Source: CAZILN01 sp964540005
Lineage (GTDB): Bacteria; Bacteroidota; Bacteroidia; Bacteroidales; SM23-62
Direction of reading: 5' to 3'
DNA: 64,000 nt
Assembly (NCBI GenBank): GCA_964540005.1
Contig: CAZILN010000275.1
Location: forward strand, 14,666-78,665
Below are positions 35,141 to 44,384 of the stretch, one piece after another; the stretch's first letter is position 1, and every line of letters begins with the position of its first letter. Below the pieces are notes generated by a model. It saw only the letters and a list, made by a program, of their open reading frames with translations. It searched no databases and was not told where the DNA came from. The position numbers and the translations under genes are program-made.

Positions 35141-35875
35141 TTATTGCTTCTGAGCTACAGTTATGGCAGCAATGCCCCCGAGTAATTTCCTGTGGTCAAT
35201 GCTTTTAAATCCGGCCTCCCGGAGTAATTGTACCAGTTCATCCGGAATGTAGAAATTCATGGCCGAGGCAGCCAGGTAAGAGTAAGCCGGGCGGTATCCG
35301 GACAGCCATCCCCCCAGTCCGGCAACAGCCAGCTTCAGGTATGAATGGAAAAACCACCTGATCAGCCGGTTTGCCGGCTGGCTGGTTTCAACGATCACAA
35401 ATTTTCCTGTATCGCTCAGGGTCCTGACAATCTCAGAAAGGAATTTGTCCCGGTCCGGATTTTTGTAGCTGAGGTTCCGGAAGGCGAATGCAATACCTAT
35501 GGCATCGAGCTGAGCATCACCGAACGGAAGAGCTGCAGCATCACCCTCAATAAATAAGATATGGCTGCTGCCCGACTTCTCTGATTTCTGCATGGCGATC
35601 TCCAGCATGGGCCGGCTGTAATCAAGTCCTGTAATTTCACCCTCTCCGTTCATCCTCTTTGAAATATGAAGGGCCAGGTCCCCGGTTCCGGTGCAAAGAT
35701 CAAGAATTTTATCTGTCCGGCCACTGAGACATTCCCGGGCCGCCATTTTCCGCCACCTCTCGTCAAACCTGAAAGTGAGTATACGGTTCATCAGGTCATA
35801 CCTGGGTGGGACATCGGTAAACATTTTCTGCAGGGGGCGCCTTTTCGGAGCGGATGTATCAGCTGTATCAGTCAT
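35141..35875 (-). CDS. menG: Demethylmenaquinone methyltransferase (UbiE/MenG)
   Basis: 244 aa. Methylates demethylmenaquinone with SAM in the last step of menaquinone synthesis. The family signature YDLMNRILTF is at about 26-35, the SAM motif LDLCTGTGDLAL at about 58-69, and the second signature FAFRNLSYKNP follows. As menaquinone is the usual quinone in Bacteroidota, MenG activity is more likely than UbiE activity. A minus-strand -7 element lies 17 nt upstream. Confidence 0.92.
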   Translation of the reverse strand: MTDTADTSAPKRRPLQKMFTDVPPRYDLMNRILTFRFDERWRKMAARECLSGRTDKILDLCTGTGDLALHISKRMNGEGEITGLDYSRPMLEIAMQKSEKSGSSHILFIEGDAAALPFGDAQLDAIGIAFAFRNLSYKNPDRDKFLSEIVRTLSDTGKFVIVETSQPANRLIRWFFHSYLKLAVAGLGGWLSGYRPAYSYLAASAMNFYIPDELVQLLREAGFKSIDHRKLLGGIAAITVAQKQ

Positions 35876-35892
35876 GCCGGATGTTAAAGTCC

Positions 35893-35900
35893 CAAAAGTA
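35893..35900 (-). promoter_or_regulatory. -7 promoter element (TACTTTTG on the minus strand) for menG
   Basis: Reads CAAAAGTA on the + strand; exact TAnnTTTG match 17 nt before the menG ATG. Confidence 0.5.
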
Positions 35901-35986
35901 ATCTAAATTTGGAAATAGTGGACGGGGCAGGGGACAGTCATGTCCTGAAAAAGGTATATCCTTTGCTGCATCCGAGTTCCGGAACA

Positions 35987-38380
35987 TCATTCATATCTCA
36001 GGGAGTCTGCAGGGTTTGCCAGGGAGGATCTCAGGGCATGGTAGAAAACAGTCAGCAGGGCTATGGCTACAGAAATAATGACAGCCAGTATAAATATCCA
36101 GGCGGGCATATTGGTATGGTAGGCATAATCCTGCAGCCACCTGTTCATTACCAGGTATCCTGCAGGCAGTCCCAGTACATTAGCCAGTAAAACAATACGT
36201 AAAAAGTTCCATGAAAGCAGGGAGGTGACACCGGCAACAGAGGCTCCCATAACTTTCCTGATACCGATTTCCTTTGTTTTCTGCTCGGTCAGGAATGCAG
36301 AAAGCCCGTAAAGTCCCAGAAGGGCAATCAGGATGGCAAGCAGGGTGAAAAACCCGAAGATACCTTTCATCCTGGTCTCATTCTTATACAGGTTCTCGAA
36401 GGTCTCATCAAGAAAGAAAAAATCAAAAGGCCTGTCAGGATCAATACCAGTCCATACCTGTTGCAGGGACCTGACTGTCTGCTGAATATTTTCCGGTACT
36501 ATCCTGAGGGTGAGATACTGAAACCGGTGATCACGGTATGAGATAATAACTGGCAGGATTTCCTGGTGCAGAGAAGTAAAATAAAAATCTTTCACCACTC
36601 CGATAATTTTGTAGCCGGGTGTACCATTGAAAACCACATCTTTTCCCAGTGGGTCATCCCATCCCAGTATCCTGCAGGTTTCTTCATTGATGAGAAGGGC
36701 CATATCATCAGTAGCATGATCGGAGGAGAAATTCCTCCCCTGGATGATTTCCATCCGGTAAGTAGTCATGAAATCTTCATCCACATCTATGGATGCGAAG
36801 AGCTTCTCCTCATCGCTACCTTCATCGGGGAACCTGTACCCATTACCGCTGAAAGTTGCTCCGGGGTAGTTCTGCGAGGCGGACACATCCAGGACATAGG
36901 GAAGCTTTCCCAGTTCTTCCTTTAGGGTCCGGTAATCTTTTCTGAGTTCACTGCTTCTCAGGGGAACAACCAGTAAGTGTTCTTTACTGAATCCCAGGTT
37001 CTTATTCCGGATATAATCAACCTGCCTGAGTACGACCAGTGAAGATATGATCAGGATAACAGCCAGTGAGAACTGTATGATCACCAGGATATTCCTGAAG
37101 AGCCGGGAGCTGATACCTGTGCCTGGCATCCCTTTCAATACACTGCTGGCCTTAAAGGAAGAAAGGAACAGTGCCGGATAACTCCCGGAAACAAGTCCCA
37201 GTAAAATGACCAGTGCCAGGAACATCAAAAAGACATCGGTATTGCCGGAGATACTGAACTCGAGTTCCTTACCCATCAGAATGTTGAAGGCGGGGAGTAA
37301 GAGTTCTATCAGTATCAATGACAGCAGGAAGGTGATTAGGCACAGCAGCACCGATTCCCCCAGGAATTGCCACATAAGCGTCCCCCTGCTGACACCGGCA
37401 ACTTTCTTGATCCCTACCTCCCTGGCCCGGTGGACAGACCTGGCGGTGGAGAGGTTCATATAGTTGATGGAGGCAATCAGCAGCAGGAAAAGGATGATGG
37501 CCGAAAAGATGCGTACATACTGTATGTTACTGTTGGTTTCCAGCTCACCCAATGTATGTGAATGCAGGTGTATCCTTGTAATTGGTATGGTCCTGGGTAT
37601 CAGGCCAATCCCCATTTCATCAAGTGATTTGCCAGCATGAATCTGAAGCAGTTCATCCATATACCGGTTAATGTCTTCGGCACTGGTTTCAGGTGTGCCC
37701 CTGACATAAAGATAATAATTGATATTCCCTGTCCAGACATCCATGCTGCCAGCCGGATTCTCATAAAGGGTAACAAATGAGCACAGCATATCAAATCTGA
37801 AATGTGAATTGGCGGGCGGGGATTCAATGATGCCGGTAACTGTAAAATCCTGCTGGTTATTCAGGCTCAGTACCTGGCCCACCGGATCCTGGTCACCGAA
37901 ATACCTCCGGGCTGTTTCCCGGGTCAGGACCATAGTGTATGGCAGGCGAAGGAGATCCTCAGGGTTCCCGTTAAGGATCTTAAAATCAAAGCAACTTAAG
38001 AAACCGGAATCGGCATAGAGCATTCTGTCTTCGTAGAACTTCTTAACACCGGATGAAAACAGGCTGGTCTGTCGTGTTCTGTACTAGCGGGTGAAATGAA
38101 GTACGTCCGGATACTCTTGTTGCATGGCGGGCCCCAGAGGGGTCATGGCAAAGGGGATCTCCATACTGGCACCGGATGACTTGAACTCTAGTCCCACCCG
38201 GTAAATATTCTGAGCATCCCTGTGAAAACGGTCGTAGCTGACCTCATTCAGGATCAATAAAAGCAAGAGCAGGGCAGAAGTGATACCCGCAGTAAGTCCA
38301 AAGAGGTTCAGAAAGGAAAAGAATGGGTTCCTGAGAAGGTTCCGGAGGGTCAGTTTAAAAAAGACTGGTATAATGTCGGT
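35987..38380 (-). pseudogene. FtsX/MacB-family permease interrupted by one in-frame TAG and lacking a normal start
   Basis: The frame encodes a whole two-domain permease: LRNLLRNPFFSFLNLFGL at the N-terminus, a MacB-type domain, two FtsX cores and the C-terminal NPADSLRYE. A single TAG (38084-38086 on the + strand as CTA) interrupts it after about 100 codons, between HFTR and YRTRQ; the same frame continues without shift through to 35987. At the 5' end no ATG, GTG or TTG lies in front of the conserved LRNLLRN segment before an upstream stop (38408-38410), so the start also seems lost. The first ATG after the amber (38023) would give a 678-residue piece without the first membrane helix. Sequencing error at the TAG would not explain the missing start. 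Confidence 0.75.
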
Positions 38381-38547
38381 TATTGTCTGCCTTGATAAAT
38401 AAAAGTACTATAAATATGTTAAAATCTGTTGATTTTGCCCTGCAGCATGCAATTAAGCCCCGTAAAATTCGTTATCTGTTTTTGATAATACGTATCTTCG
38501 CGGACATTAGTTTTGAGTTATTTAAGCAGTATTAATTTTTAGCATAG

Positions 38548-38811
38548 ATGGATATTAAGGTTAATGGGAAAGAATTGTTGGAACTCAACAAGGAAGAATT
38601 ATTTGATGTTAGCAAGGAAGTGAAGCTGGCTCAGCTAAAATTACAGCAGAAAGACCTGCAGCAGTTCAATGTGGGTGATAAGGTCAGGTTGAACAAGCAG
38701 ATGGGACTGATTGAAGGTGTGATCGAGGATATCAGCAGCAGGTCGGTAATCGTCAATACAGGTGAAAAGAAAGTAATGGTCAGTCCGAGAATGATGGAAA
38801 AGGTATCCTGA
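38548..38811 (+). CDS. Small conserved-looking hypothetical protein with a KOW/SH3-like C-terminal half
   Basis: 87 aa. The N-terminal half is a charged helix (LNKEELFDVSKEVKLAQLKL). The second half has the pattern FNVGDKVRLNKQMGLIEGVI, then SRSVIVNTGEKKVMV, alternating short strands with a GDKV turn typical of small SH3-like or KOW barrels. No catalytic residues are evident. A role in nucleic-acid or ribosome binding is speculative. Its codon usage resembles neighbours, which argues for a real gene. Confidence 0.6.
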   Translation: MDIKVNGKELLELNKEELFDVSKEVKLAQLKLQQKDLQQFNVGDKVRLNKQMGLIEGVIEDISSRSVIVNTGEKKVMVSPRMMEKVS

Positions 38812-39028
38812 CCCACTCCGGAATTAGCCAACCTGAACACTATTACATACTTCTGAAACTCTCCGGCAGGTTTCTCCCGGAACCTGATCGTGTGCGCCTT
38901 ATGTAAAAATTTTCAAGGAATTGCTTTCATATTTTCTATTTTTACCTGACAGGCGGTGGTTCCTGAAAAGGAGTATTACACCCAAACCTTCCCTATAACA
39001 GAAAAACATTTACAAATAGCAGCAAAAC

Positions 39029-40396
39029 ATGCACAAACAATTGAACTTACCTCTTAGGACAGGCAATCTGATCATATTGATATTGCTGTTTATAAATGTC
39101 AGCTCGCAGAAAGATTATATGGATCAATGGCCGGGATTTCGCGGACCCTTTGCAAAGGGATTTACCAGACAGGGGGAGGCCCCGGCCACCTGGAATGTTT
39201 CAAGCGGTGAAAATATACGCTGGAAGACGGCGATACCCGGACTCGGCCACTCCTGTCCGGTAATCTGGGATGATCATTTATTCGTCACAACGGCAATAAG
39301 CGCTACAGGGGATGATTACCTGAAGGTAGGCCTGTATGGGGACATTGATATGGTTGATGACCAGACAGTCCACCAGTTCAAACTGTATTGCCTCGATAAG
39401 AATACGGGTGAGATCACCTGGGAAAGACTCTGCCATGAAGGGGTTCCCATAACCAGGCGCCATACCAAATCCTCCCATGCCAGTGCCACCCCGGCAACAG
39501 ACGGGGAACACCTGGTGGCTTACTTCGGTTCAGAGGGACTTTACTGTTATGATTTTGAAGGGGAGCTGTTGTGGAAAAAGGACCTGGGAAGGCTGAATGC
39601 AGGGCCATATGATATGCCTGAGGTGGAATGGGGAATAGCCAGTTCTCCCGTCATTCACCAGGGAAAGGTAATTATACAGGCAGATGTGACCGGGGATGAT
39701 TGGCTGGCGGTTTTTGATATTGAAACAGGTGATGAAATATGGAGGACAGCCAGGGATGAGGTATCCACATGGGGCTCCCCGGCCATATACTCAGGGAAGG
39801 ATAAGACCCAGATCATTGTTAATGGCTATAAACATATGGGAGGATATGACTTTGAAACCGGTGAGGAGATCTGGAAAATGAGCGGGGGAGGAGATGCCCC
39901 GGCTCCCACACCTGTTATTGCCCATGACCTGATATTTATAAATAATGCTCACGGAAGGTATTCACCCATTTACGTGGTAAAGCCTTCTGCTGTCGGGGAT
40001 ATTACCCTGCATGAGGACAGTACGGTAAATGACTACATCGTCTGGAGTATCAAGCGTGGTGGAGCCTATATGCAAACCCCGCTTATCTTTGGAGATTACC
40101 TGTATAATTGCAGGGGGAACGGATCCCTGACCTGCTTTGAAGCAACAACAGGTAAACAAGTCTACAGGGAGAGCCTGGGAGTGAGCGGGGGTGTGACTGC
40201 ATCCGGGATAGCCGCCGGGGAGAAGCTGTATTTTACGGCGGAGAACGGTGATGTATTTGTAGTAAAGGCCGGTCAGGAATACAAACTTATTGCAAAAAAC
40301 AGCATGGAAGATCTCTGCATGGCCACACCGGCTGTTTCAGAGAACACACTTTATTTTCGTACCCAGCATTACCTTATCGCAGTATCTGAGCAGTAA
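39029..40396 (+). CDS. Secreted PQQ-like beta-propeller repeat protein
   Basis: 455 aa. Signal peptide (LIILILLFINVSS). The mature part begins DQWPGFRGP, the usual opening of this exported family, and runs through blades with YCLDKNTGEITW, FDIETGDEIW, YDFETGEEIW and FEATTGKQVY. Typical for periplasmic or secreted proteins of Bacteroidota and Planctomycetota; substrate unknown. It lacks the long insert seen in the protein at 32688. Its 3' end overlaps the convergent lipoprotein gene by 28 bp. Confidence 0.8.
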   Translation: MHKQLNLPLRTGNLIILILLFINVSSQKDYMDQWPGFRGPFAKGFTRQGEAPATWNVSSGENIRWKTAIPGLGHSCPVIWDDHLFVTTAISATGDDYLKVGLYGDIDMVDDQTVHQFKLYCLDKNTGEITWERLCHEGVPITRRHTKSSHASATPATDGEHLVAYFGSEGLYCYDFEGELLWKKDLGRLNAGPYDMPEVEWGIASSPVIHQGKVIIQADVTGDDWLAVFDIETGDEIWRTARDEVSTWGSPAIYSGKDKTQIIVNGYKHMGGYDFETGEEIWKMSGGGDAPAPTPVIAHDLIFINNAHGRYSPIYVVKPSAVGDITLHEDSTVNDYIVWSIKRGGAYMQTPLIFGDYLYNCRGNGSLTCFEATTGKQVYRESLGVSGGVTASGIAAGEKLYFTAENGDVFVVKAGQEYKLIAKNSMEDLCMATPAVSENTLYFRTQHYLIAVSEQ

Positions 40397-41472
40397 ATTC
40401 TTAACAGCTCCTTTTTTTCGGGAGATTCCATAAGCTGTTCCCAGGACCAGAATATAACACCCCCGGAGGGAGGTTTGAGAGCTTCCTGCAGGGATTGCTT
40501 AAATTCCTCAAGGCTTAATGGTTCCTCCAGGTATGCCCTGTTAACCTGTATGCTCGGGTAGACAGGGATGTCAACCCGGGCGGAAAGATCACTGACAACA
40601 GAATGGATCCATTCAGGGGACCTTTTCACCATATGGGCATAACACATAGGAGAGATCATGTCCACATGCCGGGCAATATCCCTGAAATCCTGGCCCGTAA
40701 TCCTCCTGGCAGCATCGTTGAAATCCTCCTTCCTCCACGGTATGGCATGGACATTTATCAGGATATCATTATTGAGCTGTTTTGCTTCCCTGGATGCTGT
40801 TTCAACAAAGGAAGTAATGAGCCCGCATTTCCAGTCGGTCCACTCTTCCCGGCAGTTCACATTGATCCATTCTGCAAGGTCCGGAACCTCCTCCTGCGAA
40901 TCAGGAATTACAATGCCTGAATGAAGCTTAAATGCGTTAATACATGAAGCATCAAAACATGATTCGGGAATGGAGTCAGGATCAGTTTCCGGATAGATCT
41001 TTTCCCAGTACGCGAAATGACGGATAAAATCAAGGCTGATCCCATCGGGATCGAGATCAGTGATCAGCTGTTTTATATATGCTATTCTCTCTTCCCTGTA
41101 CTCCATGCGTGATGGACAGATGAACTCTACCCATTCTTTGACGGCCCGCTCTCCCCGGTCAGTAATAGCATACAGATCCGGGTCTTTCTGAAGTGATTCC
41201 GGGTTGAAAAATATAGGAAGAATGATGAATATCCTGATATCGTTCTTTTTTGCCAGGGTCCTGAATTCTTCAGTTAGCAGCGATGCATCGGCAAAGACTG
41301 TATTGATCCCGTGATCCTTCCAGTCTTCAAAACTGGCGGTAAGATCTCCTTCAATCTTGTAAACCTTTATGCCAATTATACGGTCGTCATGTTGAAGATG
41401 TCTGCCACCCGCGTTGCAGCCCTGGATAAAAAGAAACAGCGACCAGAAAACAAATAATTGCAGTGTTTTCAT
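40369..41472 (-). CDS. Lipoprotein with TIM-barrel glycosidase-like (GHL/family-10-like) domain
   Basis: 367 aa. Lipobox-like FIQGC with Cys19 suggests outer-membrane anchoring. The rest shows a TIM-barrel order: a strand with IKVYKIEG, FADASLL, IFIILPIFF, then DPDGISLDFIRH (an Asp on a strand end), INVHAIPWRKED, MISPMCYAHMV, VYPSIQVN and GGVIFWSWEQ. This matches the hypothetical-glycosidase (GHL10/DUF4015-type) families found in polysaccharide-degrading Bacteroidota. Catalytic assignment is uncertain. Overlaps the convergent propeller gene by 28 bp. Confidence 0.65.
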   Translation of the reverse strand: MKTLQLFVFWSLFLFIQGCNAGGRHLQHDDRIIGIKVYKIEGDLTASFEDWKDHGINTVFADASLLTEEFRTLAKKNDIRIFIILPIFFNPESLQKDPDLYAITDRGERAVKEWVEFICPSRMEYREERIAYIKQLITDLDPDGISLDFIRHFAYWEKIYPETDPDSIPESCFDASCINAFKLHSGIVIPDSQEEVPDLAEWINVNCREEWTDWKCGLITSFVETASREAKQLNNDILINVHAIPWRKEDFNDAARRITGQDFRDIARHVDMISPMCYAHMVKRSPEWIHSVVSDLSARVDIPVYPSIQVNRAYLEEPLSLEEFKQSLQEALKPPSGGVIFWSWEQLMESPEKKELLRIYCSDTAIR

Positions 41473-41547
41473 TCGTTTAAAATTTTGTAATTATTTGAAA
41501 ATAAAATAATTAAAAATTTGAGAACGAATGCAACCGCTTCGCTCTCT

Positions 41548-41599
41548 CATGAAAAATTTAATCATTTCCTTTTGTGAAAAAATGATTAATTTTTTCATG
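41548..41599 (-). terminator. Long AT-rich inverted repeat downstream of the GH127 gene
   Basis: 20-nt arms (41548-41567 and 41580-41599) match at 19 of 20 positions around a 12-nt loop. It lies just after the stop of the GH127 gene and before the next minus-strand gene, so a transcription terminator or mRNA-stabilising stem is likely. Confidence 0.55.
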
Positions 41600-41638
41600 T
41601 TCGTTTCAAGAGTAAAGTTTTTGTTAAACTTCAATTAC

Positions 41639-43747
41639 TTACCGGACAACAGGAAACTCGGTGATCCTAAGTTTGGTGCATCCGTAGGGTACCAGGATTA
41701 TTTCTTCAGCATCAACATCCTGCAGGTGTTTCAGAGGCAGGCTGTGGGGCAGGGGACCTGGCATTTCACGGTACAGCTTCCAGTCCGGGATGATCTTCCC
41801 TGAAGTCCTGATTTCCAGGGGTGAATTTTCCACGCACCAGGGCCTGACGACAGAAATATCATTCCTTACCAGCCGGAACCCCTTTTCGGGATTCTCAAGG
41901 GATGCTTCCAGCAGTCCGTAGTTCCAGGGATCCACCGGGGTGACTTCCTCATACATCCCGAACCTGTCACCATCATCCTTAGAGCTCCATTTTTCTCTTA
42001 TTTTCAGAGAGTATACCAGGGGACCGTGTTCTACTGCCACCGAATTTTCAACCCAGCGGCTGATCCGGATATCCGCATCCAGGATGAGTGCCATCCGGTC
42101 ACCGTCTTTCCATTCTCTCTCGATAATATAAATTTGTCCGCCTTGCGGGGAATCAAACTCTTTCCCGTTTATCATGATCGTTGCCCCTGAAGACCAGGCA
42201 GGAATTCTCAGATGAAAAGGGAAGGAGGTATTCTCTTTACAACTGACAGTGAACCTCACCGTTTCTTCAAATGGATAGGAAGTTTCTTCTACTATCCTGA
42301 CCGGCACCCTGTTCTCTGATACCAGCAACTCAACATTGCAGGGAGCATACATCAGGGTTGCAACACCCCCGTCTGCGCTTGCATACCATAGATTCTGAAC
42401 GAATTTCGGCCAGCCCTGGTGCATGTTGCAGGTACAGCATGGGTAGCCCGTCAGGAGCCCGAAACAAAGATCGGTCCCGCCGTGATGGTCCTCTTCATAA
42501 AAATTGTGACGGTGCCTGGTCAGCATAACCTGGTTGGCGCTCTGAAAATACTGGCGGGAGCTGAAGTCATGTTTTATCTGAGCAGGCAGGGCATTATAGG
42601 CAATTTTCTCCAGCTGGTCCGCATACTGCAGATCACCTGTAATAGTCAGCATGTTCTCAAGTGAATACATCATTTCAACGACCGAACACAGTTCAACACC
42701 CTGGGTGGGATCCTTTCCATGCATGGGTTCATCGCCCCCGTACATACCCTGGGGTTGTCCGTGAAAATCCCGGATATCCCTGAACGCCTTTTTAACGGCT
42801 TGCAGATGAACAGGGTCCTTAGCCTGCTGGTAATATACGACAGGTTCTTTGATCCCCTGGGCCAGGTTTACACAGTGGAAACTCTGAAGTTGCTTCAGGC
42901 AGAGCCGGTTGATCAGGGTGGAGTCGAAAGGATATTTGTTCCCGGTATTATAGGGATACAGGTGTCCCAGCTCAGGGCCCTCATAACAATCCTCATTCAT
43001 AAAGACACTGGTCCATGGAAATGTCTGTTCGTGGATAAGTTCTGAGAGTTCCAGCAGGAATTCCTCCCCGGTCAGGTTATACAACCAGTAGACCATCATC
43101 AGGTTGTCCCCTCCCCTCCGGTTCGCCCAGAAGGTCCATTTGTCAAGAGGCACAGAGGGAAGCATTTCCAACTGGTACCTGAAATATTCCGTCATCAGTT
43201 CCGGCACCCGCTCATCACCGGTGGCACTGTAATACTGCTGCAGCACTTTTAACATGACCATCTTTGGCCACCAGTCCCGGCGCCGGGTTTTCTGCAATCC
43301 GGGTTCAGCCTCAGGCTCAACCTCAAAGGGAACAGGTCCGAAATACCCGTCAGCTGTCTGGCTGTTGAGCGTCCATTCTATCCAGGGTTTTATTTTCTCC
43401 TTGAGTTCGGGATCATCGAGAAGGTAGGCCAGGGGTACCAGTCCATCGAGCCAGTAAGGTCCCCTTTCCCATCCGTCACCGTCACCTCCCAGCCAGCCGT
43501 TTCGTGCCCCGACAACTTCTTTATACGCTGAATCCAGGTGTCCGGTCAGGCCTGTTTTCATTATTTCCAGCTGCTCCAGCAACCATCCTTCAGCATGTAT
43601 ACTACCGATCGGTAGTTCGAGGTATGGCTTTTGAAGAAGGGGAGGCCTGTTCTGAAGATAATTGGATACAGAGTCTTTACTACTGTCAGGGGTACAGCAG
43701 GACATGATAAGCAAACTGATCAGCAGGACAGGGACCCGGGTTCTCAC
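41639..43747 (-). CDS. GH127-family lipoprotein (beta-L-arabinofuranosidase-like)
   Basis: 702 aa. Lipoprotein signal with lipobox ending at Cys17 (LLIMSC). The (alpha/alpha)6 barrel keeps the metal/catalytic set known for GH127: Glu352-x-Cys354 (VELC) and the pair Cys437-Cys438 (GYPCCTCNMHQGW), which in the characterised Bifidobacterium enzyme hold zinc and supply the cysteine nucleophile. Substrate is likely a furanose-containing plant or algal glycan, but related families (GH146 and others) cannot be excluded. It starts with a GTG whose codon overlaps the TGA of the upstream peroxiredoxin gene (GTGA), so translation is coupled. Confidence 0.83.
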   Translation of the reverse strand: MRTRVPVLLISLLIMSCCTPDSSKDSVSNYLQNRPPLLQKPYLELPIGSIHAEGWLLEQLEIMKTGLTGHLDSAYKEVVGARNGWLGGDGDGWERGPYWLDGLVPLAYLLDDPELKEKIKPWIEWTLNSQTADGYFGPVPFEVEPEAEPGLQKTRRRDWWPKMVMLKVLQQYYSATGDERVPELMTEYFRYQLEMLPSVPLDKWTFWANRRGGDNLMMVYWLYNLTGEEFLLELSELIHEQTFPWTSVFMNEDCYEGPELGHLYPYNTGNKYPFDSTLINRLCLKQLQSFHCVNLAQGIKEPVVYYQQAKDPVHLQAVKKAFRDIRDFHGQPQGMYGGDEPMHGKDPTQGVELCSVVEMMYSLENMLTITGDLQYADQLEKIAYNALPAQIKHDFSSRQYFQSANQVMLTRHRHNFYEEDHHGGTDLCFGLLTGYPCCTCNMHQGWPKFVQNLWYASADGGVATLMYAPCNVELLVSENRVPVRIVEETSYPFEETVRFTVSCKENTSFPFHLRIPAWSSGATIMINGKEFDSPQGGQIYIIEREWKDGDRMALILDADIRISRWVENSVAVEHGPLVYSLKIREKWSSKDDGDRFGMYEEVTPVDPWNYGLLEASLENPEKGFRLVRNDISVVRPWCVENSPLEIRTSGKIIPDWKLYREMPGPLPHSLPLKHLQDVDAEEIILVPYGCTKLRITEFPVVR

Positions 43748-44328
43748 TTGATATTTAGATCTGCGATCACTTCGAGCACATTTTTACTGTCATTCTCAGC
43801 ATCAACAGAACGGTTGATGTAGCGGATCTCTCCATCCTTATCGGCAATGAATGTCCACCGCTTGGCGGTCACACCCCTTTCCAGCTGCAATGTTTGACCG
43901 TCTATTTCCTGTTCAATGGATCCTCCTTCACTCAGCGGAACACCGAATTTTTTAGCAACGGTTCCATCCTTGTCTGATAGCAGGGGGAAGTTCAGATTGT
44001 GTGCCTTTTTGAAGTAGGCCAGGTTTTCAGATTCATCACCACTAATACCGACTACAATGGCACCGGCCTCTTCCAGCTTCGACTGGTCGTCACGGTAACT
44101 GCAGGCCTGTTTGGTACAGCCGCCGGTCATGGCAGCAGGATAAAAGTAAATGATAATAGTCTTTGTGCCGATATAGTCGGTAACGGACCAGGTGTTACTG
44201 TTTTCATCGGGTAGGGAAAACACGGGAATCTTATCACCGGTTTTAAGTGCCTGGTCTGTCTGTCCTGTTGCGGGCAGCAAAAGAAGTGAAGCAGTAAGAA
44301 TGAGTAAAACAGTTTTAATTGTATTCAT
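43744..44328 (-). CDS. Exported thioredoxin-dependent peroxiredoxin (Bcp/PrxQ type)
   Basis: 194 aa. A signal peptide (about 1-22, VLLILTASLLLLPATG) precedes an AhpC/TSA domain. The peroxidatic cysteine is Cys71 and the resolving one Cys76 (MTGGCTKQAC), the spacing of atypical 2-Cys PrxQ/Bcp enzymes. It should reduce peroxides in the periplasm; cytosolic Bcp lacks the signal. It is the first gene of a pair with the GH127 lipoprotein, overlapping by 4 bp. Confidence 0.85.
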   Translation of the reverse strand: MNTIKTVLLILTASLLLLPATGQTDQALKTGDKIPVFSLPDENSNTWSVTDYIGTKTIIIYFYPAAMTGGCTKQACSYRDDQSKLEEAGAIVVGISGDESENLAYFKKAHNLNFPLLSDKDGTVAKKFGVPLSEGGSIEQEIDGQTLQLERGVTAKRWTFIADKDGEIRYINRSVDAENDSKNVLEVIADLNIK

Positions 44329-44384
44329 ATTACAGTTTTAGCATTATTCAAAAAGAAAATTATGACACAATTTACAAAATCCTG

